Shown here in pieces: positions 1-8,538 of a stretch of DNA of 64,000 nucleotides. The notes under the pieces were generated by a model. That model worked only from the letters and a program-made list of their open reading frames with translations. It was not told the DNA's origin and ran no database searches. Made by a program: the position numbers and the translations under genes. The stretch covers positions 62,001 through 126,000 of the forward strand of contig NZ_SBIS02000012.1 in assembly GCF_004765815.2 (NCBI RefSeq). The letters run 5' to 3'. Numbering within the stretch: position 1 is the stretch's first letter; each line of letters starts with the position of its first letter. This DNA is from Halorussus salinus. GTDB taxonomy: Archaea; Halobacteriota; Halobacteria; Halobacteriales; Haladaptataceae.

Positions 1-1074
1 AGTACTCCTGCTAAGGCTCTTCAGGTCGGGAAGCTCCAAGCCTCAGAGCAAGTTTCCGACCTCGCCCGAGGAGTCGCTGAAATCTACATAAAGGCAGATG
101 GCACTGCTCTAGAGAACTCCCGAACCGGTTGGGACAATCTCCGAGAGAACCTCAAACGCCAAGCCAAGCGAGCGGACGACGATGAAGTCGTCGTTCCGTT
201 CGTTCAGTACGACGACGCGGAAAAGCTGACCGAGGCGAACGCCGCAGAGATTGCGAAGTTGGAAACGACCTACGGAGATATCGTCTCGGTCCCGTTGATG
301 ACTTCGCTGGTAAACGAAGCGGATGACGGTGATGGACTGTCTAACGAGACAGTTGCGACCATCGTCGAGAACGCACAGACCTTCCTGAAAGCGGTCGGGA
401 AACTGGATATCCAAAAGCCAGTGATGGGCGTTATCCCGCCCGTCAGTAAGGAGTGTACGAAGGCCCTACTTGAACTGTACGTCGACCACGACCTCCCGGC
501 CTACTGCGTCGACTTCAACAGGCGGTCGCCGATGGCGAGAACTCAACTCGACTTCATCGACAAGCCGCTGATGGAGACTCTGGAGACGTACGGCATGCGG
601 GAAAGCAGTCTGCTGTACGCGGTTAACGCAGACGAAAGTCGTCGAGTTACCGAGAACCACGAAACGCCCGGCGCGCTGTACGCCTACACGCTCGGCTTCG
701 ACATCGTCGGCGACGTTCACCTCCCTCCGCGGCTTCCGCCAGAAGTCTTCGAGGACATGGAAGAGACGACCGACCTCCGACTGTTCAACGCGGACACGCT
801 CTCAGTGGTAGAGGTTCCGCTGAGGGACCTCGACTCGTTCCTCCCCGACGAGGCAGAAATCCCGGTCGGCCGCGTCCGCCAGCGCGTCAACAGCAACGCC
901 GACGAGAGGTTCCGCTTCGAGAAGCTCATCAACGCCGAACTGATCGCGTTGTACCTCGACGCGGGCGGCGGCGTCGATGCGCAGGAAATCTTCACTGCGC
1001 TTAGAGGAGGGTCGGCCATGCAGGACTCCGACCTCGAGCGTGTCCGTGAAGTCGCCAGCGACGTAACACCGTAG
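1..1074 (+). CDS. Hypothetical protein, 5' end outside window
   Basis: The reading frame is open from base 1 and ends at TAG 1072-1074, giving 357 residues with the N-terminus outside the window. A TTG at 259 is an internal start candidate, but the acidic haloarchaeal composition runs unbroken upstream of it, so the gene almost certainly begins before the window. I see no membrane segment and no cysteine motif. There is a run around residues 140-165 (GVIPPVSKEC) that looks like a beta-strand and loop of an alpha/beta fold, but I do not recognise the family. It converges on the gene at 1105. Confidence 0.7.
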   Translation, partial: STPAKALQVGKLQASEQVSDLARGVAEIYIKADGTALENSRTGWDNLRENLKRQAKRADDDEVVVPFVQYDDAEKLTEANAAEIAKLETTYGDIVSVPLMTSLVNEADDGDGLSNETVATIVENAQTFLKAVGKLDIQKPVMGVIPPVSKECTKALLELYVDHDLPAYCVDFNRRSPMARTQLDFIDKPLMETLETYGMRESSLLYAVNADESRRVTENHETPGALYAYTLGFDIVGDVHLPPRLPPEVFEDMEETTDLRLFNADTLSVVEVPLRDLDSFLPDEAEIPVGRVRQRVNSNADERFRFEKLINAELIALYLDAGGGVDAQEIFTALRGGSAMQDSDLERVREVASDVTP

Positions 1075-1104
1075 AAGAGAAGGGCAGTTCGCGCGGCAGA
1101 ATCT

Positions 1105-1515
1105 CTATTTTTCGCAGGCACCAATTGCGGCTCGTCGTTCGTGAGCAATCGTCGAGAGTGTTTCACCACAGTCGGGGCAAATATCGTATTCGGGAAGTGA
1201 ACCAGTAAAGTCAAGCCGGATTTCTGCGGCTTTGTGCCACGCTGAATCTTCCTGCCGCCAGAGAAGTGCCTGCGTGTCGGGTCCCGGTGCAGTTACCAAA
1301 TATTGTTCATCGTCAGCTTCGACACGGAGTTTTGGTCCGTAATAGGTCATTAGCCGTTGAACGACTTTCACGAAATCAGGAACATTGATGTCTTCAAAAT
1401 TGGAAACGACTGTAGTGATTTTGAGTTCATCATTACGTTCTGCCCGTACTAAAACGCGCTTCGTTTCTGGATTCGTTTTTGGATTACCATCTACAGAATC
1501 GACTTTTACGGCCAT
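1105..1515 (-). CDS. Hypothetical protein with C-terminal CPxC motif
   Basis: A 136-residue protein starting MAVKVDSV; an ATG five codons upstream is also possible. The N-terminal two thirds are alpha/beta without a recognisable motif. The last 25 residues contain CPDCGETL and a further His and Cys (HERRAAIGAC), which could complete one zinc site. It converges with the partial gene that ends at 1074. The promoter side faces an A/T-rich gap shared with nothing else. Function unknown; a nucleic-acid-binding or adaptor role is possible for such small haloarchaeal zinc proteins, but that is inference. Confidence 0.6.
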   Translation of the reverse strand: MAVKVDSVDGNPKTNPETKRVLVRAERNDELKITTVVSNFEDINVPDFVKVVQRLMTYYGPKLRVEADDEQYLVTAPGPDTQALLWRQEDSAWHKAAEIRLDFTGSLPEYDICPDCGETLSTIAHERRAAIGACEK

Positions 1516-1593
1516 GTAAGTCCTTAGCAATGCATAGACTAGAAAGTGTTGTGGTTGCGGCGACTAACTAACTTGGTTCTGGGAGTTCGGACT

Positions 1594-2136
1594 TTATTGA
1601 AGAACGTTGTTAATACGCTCTGGGGAGGAGAGTGTTAGCGAACCCTCGATATTTCCTCGCTCCTCATGTTCCTCAACCCACTCAACGGCCAAATCTATCT
1701 CGTCCTCGGGTACCACGAGAACTCGTTTGAATCCGCGAGTCCGGAAGTCACGGAGTTGTTTCAGAGCATGCTGTTCGTCGTCTGCGATTCCTTCCATCGT
1801 CTCAGCCTCAACGATGAGATTTGACGAGGTAGAGTCGATGGAAATGAGGTCCGGGATACCATCGACATTATCGATTATGCCTTCTGGGCTACTTGCTTCT
1901 GCTCCGCTTGGATCGATGTGGTGGACATAGAGATTAGCACTCTCGCTGGTTGCCTCCTTCACCTCGTAGAAGGTATCACGAAGTACGTCTTTGTGGTCGG
2001 ATTCGCTTCCGAACAACAGGCTACCTAATGTCGCACCGCCCGCGGCTCCGGCTGGACCAGCGATAAGTCCTTCAATTACGCCTCCGATTGCACCACCGCT
2101 AAGTTGCTCTTTCTTCTTATCGTCCATGTACTGCAT
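1594..2136 (-). CDS. Glycine-zipper protein with possible nuclease-like C-terminus
   Basis: 180 residues beginning MQYMDDKKKEQL; ATG at the fourth codon is an alternative. Residues 14-42 are a glycine/alanine-rich zipper (GGAIGGVIEGLIAGPAGAAG), which may insert into or coat a membrane. The C-terminal half contains LISIDSTSSNLIVEAETMEG followed by a helix and RVLVVP. An acidic residue before an ExE strand is reminiscent of restriction-endonuclease-like folds, but a clear catalytic lysine is not visible, so the comparison is weak. It stands alone between convergent and tandem neighbours. Its function is unknown. Confidence 0.55.
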   Translation of the reverse strand: MQYMDDKKKEQLSGGAIGGVIEGLIAGPAGAAGGATLGSLLFGSESDHKDVLRDTFYEVKEATSESANLYVHHIDPSGAEASSPEGIIDNVDGIPDLISIDSTSSNLIVEAETMEGIADDEQHALKQLRDFRTRGFKRVLVVPEDEIDLAVEWVEEHEERGNIEGSLTLSSPERINNVLQ

Positions 2137-2267
2137 TCTATGTTTCTATGGTGTCAAAAACCATTGCCTAGCAGAGTGAAAGTGAAAGTGGATTCAATGA
2201 GTGGACTTTCAAATAGGAAATCTGGATAACAGCGTTCTAATATACCTTCGGGAGAAATATGATTTTG

Positions 2268-2942
2268 CTATAAAACTAGTGATCTATTGATGAATGGGAG
2301 TAAAATTACTGAGATTGCTGGAAGAATAACTAGGCCAACCAGAACCATGTAGCCCTGTTGAACCTGCTTTTGTTTTTCTCTAATTAGTTCTTGGTTTTTG
2401 TCTATTTTCACAGCTTTCTCATTAATAGTGCGTTTTTGAACTCCGCTAAGATGCTCCTCTGCTTTTTCAAGGAGATATTTCGAAATAGACTCACTGTCTG
2501 ATTGTTCTCTTGAAGAGAGGCTACGCTTTAGTTTGTAGCCACTTATGACGAGCGGACCTTGGTAAAGGACATAGAGAAGTCCAATCAAAGTTAGTGGGAC
2601 AATTATGGTCCAAAGCGCAGCAACGAATGATTCGTGGATAGAAAAAGAGCCTAATTTTGGGAAGTTCATTGAGAATAGTAACGAGTACAGAACCGTTATG
2701 AGAGTTCCTGTAAGGTAGATTCTGTCGATCTGCCGGTCTATGCGATTGAGAGTTTTCTCTTGGCGCTTAATTTCCGTATCGGCTTCCCGCTGGAGAATCT
2801 CATCCCACGCCTCTGAACTCTTCAACCCTAGCTTTTCTTCGACTTGTCTATCACTACTGTCTTCAATTTCGCTCTGCTGTTCCTCGGTGTCTTCTATTTT
2901 CTCTACCGTCTCTGGTTCTTTTTCATCTGTCTTCTCAACCAT
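2268..2942 (-). CDS. Membrane protein with charged N-terminal domain
   Basis: 224 residues. The first 80 are very acidic and coiled-coil-like (MVEKTDEKEPETVEKIEDTE). Three hydrophobic segments follow at about residues 76-96, 108-135 and 198-220, with a charged cytoplasmic helix between the second and third. The gene is noticeably A/T-richer than the surrounding DNA and uses AGA and A-ending codons, so it was probably acquired from elsewhere. No family recognised. It lies just downstream of the OLD-nuclease fossil in the same orientation. Confidence 0.6.
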   Translation of the reverse strand: MVEKTDEKEPETVEKIEDTEEQQSEIEDSSDRQVEEKLGLKSSEAWDEILQREADTEIKRQEKTLNRIDRQIDRIYLTGTLITVLYSLLFSMNFPKLGSFSIHESFVAALWTIIVPLTLIGLLYVLYQGPLVISGYKLKRSLSSREQSDSESISKYLLEKAEEHLSGVQKRTINEKAVKIDKNQELIREKQKQVQQGYMVLVGLVILPAISVILLPFINRSLVL

Positions 2943-3001
2943 TTTGGCGCATATAAAACTGATGGGAATTGGACTTGAGCTTTTCTATACAGCGAAGAAT
3001 A

Positions 3002-3050
3002 TTACGACTCATCTTCTAAATCGTTCGCCAGCGAGATACTGCCGACCTTT
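3002..3050 (-). pseudogene. Fossil 3' end of a phiH1-type repressor gene
   Basis: On the minus strand the sequence reads GKGRQYLAGE, then after a frame slip DLEDES and a TAA stop. This matches the conserved C-terminal signature of the phiH1-type winged-helix repressors elsewhere in this window (RGRQYLAGDLNASKLDNE at 7710). Only the last 15 or so codons remain, with a short internal deletion. It directly abuts the stop codon of the OLD TOPRIM fossil. Confidence 0.6.
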
Positions 3051-3052
3051 CC

Positions 3053-3775
3053 CTACTCACTCTCAGGCAGAACGTCGCTTAGCTCTTCAATCAACACTCC
3101 GAAAGCCTCCAGACTCTCTTCTCCAATTTTCTCTTCGTCGTACTCCCCGCTCGCAACCCGTCCGCAGATGGTCTCCGCGATATCGCCCTTATCGAAGCCG
3201 CCCTCTTGGAGTTCACCCTGCTCGATTTCCTGCAGCTTCGCTTTCACCGCCTCGGGTATCGTTCGATACTCGTCGCCGGTCGCTTGGACCAAGTCGTCCG
3301 GGTCCACATCGTCGGGATACTTCTCGGCGACGACTTCGCAGAAAATCTCGGCGGGAAGCAGGTCCTCGATTTCGACTGGCGTCTCTTCGTCTACGCCGTC
3401 CAGCACGTCGCTCACGAGAACGATGCTGTCCTCGTCCACACCCTTCTCGACTAGCGTCTCCTTGTGAGATTTTGCGTCCTCGGCATCGTCATCATCGAGG
3501 AGGACGGCGTAGTCGTACCCCTCCGCGTTGAGGAACCGGACCATGTACTCGGTCTTGGAACCGTCCACGTCCACGAGGCTGGTCTGGTAGCCGACGGTAG
3601 TGTCTTCGCCCTGTCGGCGGAAGTACTCGCTGAAGGTCTTGAGATAGAGCTTGTCGGTGAAGCCCTCGACGAGGACGTTCTTGGTACTGCCGAACAGCGA
3701 ACCGGAGATGTCCCCGCCGAGACTTTGGCGGACGGGTGCGAGAACATCGAGGTCGGGTTTTCGGCAGTAAAATAT
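3053..3775 (-). pseudogene. 5'-truncated OLD-family nuclease (TOPRIM half only)
   Basis: The frame is open from directly after the stop codon at 3776-3778 down to TAG at 3053. It encodes NVLVEGFTDKLYLKTF and, further on, YAVLLDDDDAEDAK, the glutamate and DxD motifs of a TOPRIM domain as in OLD-family ATP-dependent nucleases. The N-terminal ABC-type ATPase half is absent, and no ATG precedes the TOPRIM core. The only start candidate, GTG at 3574, falls inside the domain. The fragment is in the same frame as the HEPN gene whose stop lies immediately upstream, as if that gene replaced the ATPase half. Probably non-functional. Confidence 0.75.
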
Positions 3776-5269
3776 CTATTGTTTCAGCTCTTCTCGATTC
3801 CGATCTACCCAGTCATATGTTTCTTTTAAACCGATATGGTCAACTGGCAGGTCATTCTCCAGCAACCATTTTGCATGATTGCCTACTCCCCGATTTCTGT
3901 TGAGTGATGTTGAGAGAATAGAGTCAGTTTTAACAAGGTGACGTGCAAGGAAAAATGTACCATCGAACATCTCTCCACAAACCGGACATTCGAAGGATTG
4001 GTTAGTACCAATATATTCAAACGTCTTTGTTCCATTCGATTCCTCTACTTCGATACCTAAATGGTCTGCATTCATCACGTCTGCGATTAAATATCCTATG
4101 CGCCTATTTGAACGGAGAACACGCTTCGCAGCGAGAATTCTCTGAAATAGTTCATTTTCTGTTAAAACACGTTGTTCATCATGGAGTAGAACTTGTACAA
4201 GATTCTCGTCAAAATAGAAGAATTCAGACTCTGGGAAGTATGAAGAATCATATTCCCCTATGAAAACGGGGTCTAACCGTCTTTTTAGGACTAAACAAAC
4301 AAATTCCTCTAGTTGATCTGCTTTTTGATGCACATTTTCGATCGGGGTTCCTTCGTGGACAAGACCATTCCGAGAACCATACAGAGTACCGATTTCCTTA
4401 GGAAGATCTTCTGTAACTTCTGGATGCCCTCTACCTAAGGTATTGCGTAACAACTCAACGATTGCATCGACAATATCCCCATGGTCTTCATTATGCGAGC
4501 CAAGTTCATTTGCAAGAAATGTGCTAATTTTCCCTTTCATGGCCGTTGATGAGATGTTATCTACAACTGCTTCACGAGCCGTCTCAATTTCATCATCCCT
4601 CACTCCTGGCTCATTCAATAAGTCCCGTTTGACAAATCGTTCTACTTCCTCAGAAATTATATCTGCGGCATCCTGGGTTAATTCGGATTGAATAGCGCTA
4701 CGAGCCTCCTTTATTGCCCGTTTTGCTTCTCTTTTAAGGTTTTTTGAGACGGTGGGATCTCCTACGTTGTATTTGTCAGAAAGGATTTCTAAAGCAAGCC
4801 AGAACGAGAGGAATCGGTCAGTAGGATTCTCTCGAGAGAGTCCAGAGGAATACCAACGCATTGCATTCTTGGTGGATTCATCAAAGTCAGTAGCCTTGAA
4901 ATTCTCATAGAGATCAACAATGAACTCTGCCCACGCTTTTGGGTAATTGAAGGTTCCACCAGTCGCAGTAACTTGTACGGTCTTATCCTGTCTATACGGT
5001 TTATGAGGAGGCCCTGTGACTACACCTTTACCAGAAACGAATGAAAATAATTCACCAAGATTTGTTGCTTCCTTGTACATTTCCTGTTTCTTCTCATCCA
5101 CTTCATCTGTATTTGCAGAAAACTCGGCAAGAATTTCATAATCTGGATCGCTGTCAGAGTCACCGCTTCCAGTAACCTTTCGAATGGTTAGATTCGAGGT
5201 TTGAACGTTCGGCAACTGGAAATCCGGTGCTAGCCTTAACGGGATACGGACTCCGTATGGATTGGACAT
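3776..5269 (-). CDS. Apea-like HEPN protein with C-terminal zinc finger
   Basis: 497 residues from MSNPYGVRIP; an upstream ATG would add 28 residues that look like untranslated DNA. Around residues 150-165 is RFLSFWLALEIL, and at 297-306 YGSRNGLVHE carries the R300-x4-H305 motif of HEPN ribonuclease-type domains, in the arrangement of Apea-like HEPN proteins. A zinc finger follows at C428-x2-C431 with H444, perhaps closed by H465. HEPN domains of this kind act in abortive-infection and RNA-cleavage systems; that role here is inference. The gene is A/T-rich and sits on the breakpoint of a truncated OLD nuclease gene, so it was probably inserted. Confidence 0.7.
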   Translation of the reverse strand: MSNPYGVRIPLRLAPDFQLPNVQTSNLTIRKVTGSGDSDSDPDYEILAEFSANTDEVDEKKQEMYKEATNLGELFSFVSGKGVVTGPPHKPYRQDKTVQVTATGGTFNYPKAWAEFIVDLYENFKATDFDESTKNAMRWYSSGLSRENPTDRFLSFWLALEILSDKYNVGDPTVSKNLKREAKRAIKEARSAIQSELTQDAADIISEEVERFVKRDLLNEPGVRDDEIETAREAVVDNISSTAMKGKISTFLANELGSHNEDHGDIVDAIVELLRNTLGRGHPEVTEDLPKEIGTLYGSRNGLVHEGTPIENVHQKADQLEEFVCLVLKRRLDPVFIGEYDSSYFPESEFFYFDENLVQVLLHDEQRVLTENELFQRILAAKRVLRSNRRIGYLIADVMNADHLGIEVEESNGTKTFEYIGTNQSFECPVCGEMFDGTFFLARHLVKTDSILSTSLNRNRGVGNHAKWLLENDLPVDHIGLKETYDWVDRNREELKQ

Positions 5270-5282
5270 ATTATTATGGTAA

Positions 5283-5470
5283 AGTAATCCCTCATACAAA
5301 AAGGCAGCTAAGACAAAGAACTGGAAAAAGCCTACTCTTAGGAAAGGACTCAAGTGTCCCAGTTGTAACAGCTACTTTGGAATTAAGACCGAAGACGATC
5401 TGAAGGAGTACGCCGACAGCTCAAAAGTCGGATGCCGAGTATCGCAGACCGGAAGTACGGAATTCGGCGA
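5283..5470 (+). other. Possible remnant of a CxxC zinc protein
   Basis: The plus strand reads LKCPSCNSYFGIKTEDDLKE then VGCRVSQTG, a plausible half of a zinc ribbon, but there is no start codon after the in-frame stop at 5280-5282 and no convincing end. It probably belongs to a broken gene. Otherwise the 260 bases between the genes at 5269 and 5533 hold nothing I can name. Confidence 0.25.
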
Positions 5471-5532
5471 GCGGCGTAGGACTGGGATGGGGAGATCGAG
5501 TCGTCTGAGGATGCAGATTTGCTGTAGTTTGG

Positions 5533-5784
5533 TTAATCGAGTTGACTGTCTAATTCCTCTTGGAGTACCTCGCGAACGTCCGACTTCGTCAGATGGCCCC
5601 AGTCCTCCTCGTCTACTTCATTGAGATAGAAATCAATTGCTTCACGGATGAGGTCGGTCGCGTTCCATCGTTCATACGGTGTGGTACGCTCCTGTGCCAA
5701 CTCGTTCAATCTCACTGCTCTATCCAAGCGGACAGCGACCTCGAAAACGCTACTCTGGTCCTGACTGGGCGGTGATGGACACAT
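5533..5784 (-). CDS. Ribbon-helix-helix (CopG-like) DNA-binding protein
   Basis: 83 residues starting MCPSPPSQDQ; an ATG six codons upstream is possible. The pattern VFEVAVRLDRAVRLNELAQE followed by RWNATDLIREAIDFYLNE is a strand, helix, helix arrangement typical of CopG/ParD-type proteins with a long first loop. Such proteins are antitoxins or local repressors. No toxin gene follows, because the next downstream item is the HEPN gene 260 bases away. An orphan antitoxin or a regulator of the HEPN gene are both possible. Confidence 0.65.
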   Translation of the reverse strand: MCPSPPSQDQSSVFEVAVRLDRAVRLNELAQERTTPYERWNATDLIREAIDFYLNEVDEEDWGHLTKSDVREVLQEELDSQLD

Positions 5785-5824
5785 TCTACCTCCATCTACC
5801 AAGACCAGTTAAAAAGTTGCTTGG

Positions 5825-5932
5825 TTAGATGCTTCGACTCGACGCGTCAAGCGTCCCGCTGAGTTCTCCAATCAAAGCAGTAAAGACTTCGAGCGTCTCA
5901 CTACCGAGTTCTCCTTCGCACATCTTCGCCAT
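5825..5932 (-). pseudogene. Second fossil of an OLD-type C-terminus
   Basis: A 35-codon frame, MAKMCEGELGSETLEVFTAL then IGELSGTLDAS. It aligns with the last residues of the truncated OLD fragment (GEESLEAFGVLIEELSDVL). The frame stays open for several codons upstream of the ATG (FYRYY), so this is the tail of a longer lost gene rather than a real small gene. It lies just downstream of the intact OLD gene. Confidence 0.5.
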
Positions 5933-5996
5933 GTAATAACGGTAGAAAAGAATATATATTAAAGTTGGCTAGAGGATACGGAGAAATAGAACCATC

Positions 5997-7706
5997 TTAT
6001 TGAGCCATTCCTTGAATCTTCGTTATCAACTCTTCTAATTCATCCGGGACCTCCTCCGGTTCGGCGTGCCTTGCGATCATCCAGCCATGTTCCGTCTCGT
6101 CATAGGACTTCTTCCCGTCGGTGAATTTGTCGAACAGGTCCTTCATCACGCTCTTGCCGTTCGGGCGGTCTTCGTTCTCGGTAATAAAGGCCTCAACCTC
6201 GTCCACATCAAAGTTGAACGCAGAAGAGATCGCATTAGGCATCTGGAGGAGATAAGACTCTATACAGTAGTCGTTCAGGACCTCAACGTTCCCCGAGTCT
6301 ACGGCCTCACGCAGTTTTTCTGCCTTTTCTTCGGGTTCTTGGTCATCGGAGTCTGCGACAAAGAGGTAAGGAGTACGCATGTGTCCAAGGAGATTCCCGA
6401 GCTCCGCACCGTGTTCTCGCATCCGGTCACCACCGAGGGCGTGTACGCTAACTCCTAAATCTGCCAGTGAATGGTACTCATCCGAATCCGCAGCGAGTAT
6501 TTCGGAGAATTCGTTGAGAATTTCCTGATCTGACCGCCCCTCGACGAAGACGACGACATCTGATTGATAGAGTTCGCTCTTATCGTAGCCAAGTGACTCA
6601 AGAAGGTCGTCTATCCCCTCTTCATTGATTGTCTGGATACTAGTATCTACGTTACGCTTTACTGCGATGATATTGTCCGTATCCGTTCGGTCTACAAAGG
6701 CATCAGAGTGAGTCGATACAAGGACTTGAGGTCCTCCTTCAGAAGCGATATCCTGCAAAAGGTCGTATATTGCTTGTTGAGCATTTGGATGGATATGAAG
6801 TTCCGGTTCCTCTACAAGAAGAATGTCACTGTTCTCTGCCATGACTAACTTTGTTATAAGTGTCAGGACATCCTTCGAGCCTGCTGAAATTTCTGACAAA
6901 GAAAACCCACTTGGATACCCCTTTTCGTCCACCATTATGGTTGTACGATTTGCCGAAACAAAGGGAGTACGTAGTCCTGTAACTCCTTCCATAATTTCAA
7001 CAAAAGCGTTTTCAACGCTCGAAAACCTGTCAGGATAATTTCTGAACATCGTGTCCACAACTTGGACTAAATTCTCTCCTGATTGTTTGAGGTGATCAGC
7101 CCGTTCTGTAACCATCTCGTTTTCTGGTTCTCGAAAGGCAGTAGCAAGCTGCCACTCTTTTGCTGAATCTTTCACAAGAGGTTGCACGACGTTATCTGCG
7201 CGATCTCCATTCCCAGACTCATTTATCTCTTTAGGGGGAAGTTCAGAGTACGTGATTGAATCAAATCTGTCACCGTCCCTCCGTACCAAATCTGTCCATT
7301 TTCCGTCTATTAGTGTACTCCAACTAAACGATCCACTTTCTGACTCAGTCGCTGTAACCTGAACTCGAACCTTTTCAAAAGAACCCGTATCTGTAATAAA
7401 ATTTATGTATGCTTCCCCAACTCCACGATCTTGTAGCCTTTGTATCACCGACCTCTTTTCTTCCCGGTTTAAATCCAATTGCAATTTGACCATCAGTTCT
7501 TCTGCACTCTTCTGCTGGTTTAATCTAGAACTCCAACTCGGCCTTCCATAGTTCTCGTTCCAGTGGCCCGCAAAATCTACAATTGCCTTTATTATGTTGG
7601 ATTTCCCTACGTTGTTCTTCCCGATTATAGTATTAAAGGGACCAAACTCTACCTCTGCTGATTTGATACTCCGATAGTTCTTGAATTGAATCTTGTCGAT
7701 TTGCAT
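5997..7706 (-). CDS. OLD-family ATP-dependent nuclease
   Basis: 569 residues, full length for an OLD nuclease. The N-terminal ABC-type ATPase has a Walker A IIGKNNVGKSN (residues 27-37), a signature-like SEISAGSKDV and Walker B ILLVEEPELHIHP near residue 290. A TOPRIM domain follows, with VVFVEGRSDQEIL near residue 390 and a FVADSDDQEPEE acidic motif. OLD proteins cleave DNA and act in phage exclusion, alone or with a GajB-type partner helicase; none is adjacent here. The gene starts 3 bases after the stop of a phiH1-type repressor, so the two form one operon. Expression is probably controlled by that repressor through the inverted repeats at 8.1-8.25 kb. Confidence 0.85.
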   Translation of the reverse strand: MQIDKIQFKNYRSIKSAEVEFGPFNTIIGKNNVGKSNIIKAIVDFAGHWNENYGRPSWSSRLNQQKSAEELMVKLQLDLNREEKRSVIQRLQDRGVGEAYINFITDTGSFEKVRVQVTATESESGSFSWSTLIDGKWTDLVRRDGDRFDSITYSELPPKEINESGNGDRADNVVQPLVKDSAKEWQLATAFREPENEMVTERADHLKQSGENLVQVVDTMFRNYPDRFSSVENAFVEIMEGVTGLRTPFVSANRTTIMVDEKGYPSGFSLSEISAGSKDVLTLITKLVMAENSDILLVEEPELHIHPNAQQAIYDLLQDIASEGGPQVLVSTHSDAFVDRTDTDNIIAVKRNVDTSIQTINEEGIDDLLESLGYDKSELYQSDVVVFVEGRSDQEILNEFSEILAADSDEYHSLADLGVSVHALGGDRMREHGAELGNLLGHMRTPYLFVADSDDQEPEEKAEKLREAVDSGNVEVLNDYCIESYLLQMPNAISSAFNFDVDEVEAFITENEDRPNGKSVMKDLFDKFTDGKKSYDETEHGWMIARHAEPEEVPDELEELITKIQGMAQ

Positions 7707-7709
7707 GGG

Positions 7710-7979
7710 TCACTCGTTGTCTAGCTTGCTTGCATTAAGATCACCAGCGAGATACTGCCGACCCCTCTCCATGATTCGGAAGTAAGAAGTGTAGTTCTCA
7801 TCTCGAGCTATGAATCCGCGAGCCTCCAATTCATCCAATGCTCTCTTTATCGTCTGATAAGCGGGGTCCAACTCATTATCTAAAACCCCGATTGGCACGG
7901 CAATATCGTGGTCTTCCAAGAACTCTAAAACGGGGTCTGTAGCGGAGTTCATCCACTGTCCCCGTTTTCTTCGTGCCAT
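7710..7979 (-). CDS. PhiH1-type winged-helix repressor, operon with OLD nuclease
   Basis: 89 residues from MARRKRGQWMNSATDPVLEF. The family usually starts just before a GxWM motif, so I prefer this ATG to one 16 codons upstream. The order is winged-helix (residues 10-65) then the tail RGRQYLAGDLNASKLDNE seen in haloarchaeal phage phiH1 repressor-like proteins. It is divergent from module A and cotranscribed with the OLD nuclease. It is one of four intact paralogs in the window (also 32158, 49791, 50631), each facing its own inverted-repeat region. It probably represses its own operon and module A. Confidence 0.8.
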   Translation of the reverse strand: MARRKRGQWMNSATDPVLEFLEDHDIAVPIGVLDNELDPAYQTIKRALDELEARGFIARDENYTSYFRIMERGRQYLAGDLNASKLDNE

Positions 7980-8111
7980 TGGCAGGAAGTGAACCAGACA
8001 ATACTTACGGGGTTTGGTTTGTCCCAATGATGATAGTTTAAAGAACCAGAATTGGACTCTAAACTACCAAGGTATAAATGGATGGTATCTAAATGTAGAT
8101 GTCACGGAAGC

Positions 8112-8262
8112 AAAACGCGGACCCGTCACTCCTCGATGGGTCCACTCGAAAACAATGCGGACCCCGATGCTAGGGACATCGGGTCCGCGTGAGCCTCCGT
8201 AAACAGGCTACGGAAGCCATGTACGCAAACACGACGACGGGACTTGAAACTCCCGCACGACG
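8112..8262 (+). promoter_or_regulatory. Nested inverted repeats, divergent control region of module A
   Basis: Four inverted repeats lie between the repressor and module A. They are GGACCC...GGGTCC (8119-8142), GCGGACCCCGAT...ATCGGGTCCGC (8157-8188), CTCCGT...ACGGAAG (8194-8217) and CGGGA...TCCCG (8239-8257). The same series with altered but still paired stems recurs at 31.9, 49.6 and 50.4 kb. Operators for the adjacent winged-helix repressor, or a structured leader RNA, would both fit. The gap up to the first gene at 8410 holds nothing else I can name. Confidence 0.6.
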
Positions 8263-8409
8263 ACGCGCATCGACTTCGAACAACTCGCTCGCTGGCACGC
8301 GCTCCAGTTTCACTTTCGCCGAACTATCGACTCTTCTTCAAGTGGCATCTACGAGTAGCGCCGGGTCCATGCCAGACCGACAGCCCCCCGCGAACCGAGG
8401 TGACGCCCG

Positions 8410-8538
8410 ATGAACGACGCCGACCTCGAACTACTCGAAGACGCGCTTCACGAACTCCGGAGCGATAACCCCGGTAAAGTCGAAAGCGCGAAAGCGAATC
8501 TGGAGTTGGTTGTCGAACGCTACGGAGGTGACGCCTGA
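8410..8538 (+). CDS. Small acidic protein, first gene of module A
   Basis: 42 residues, MNDADLELLEDALHELRSDN onward, predicted mostly helical. Its stop overlaps the next start as TGATG at 8536-8540, which is good evidence for translation and coupling. Modules B and C have no counterpart. No family recognised. Confidence 0.6.
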   Translation: MNDADLELLEDALHELRSDNPGKVESAKANLELVVERYGGDA

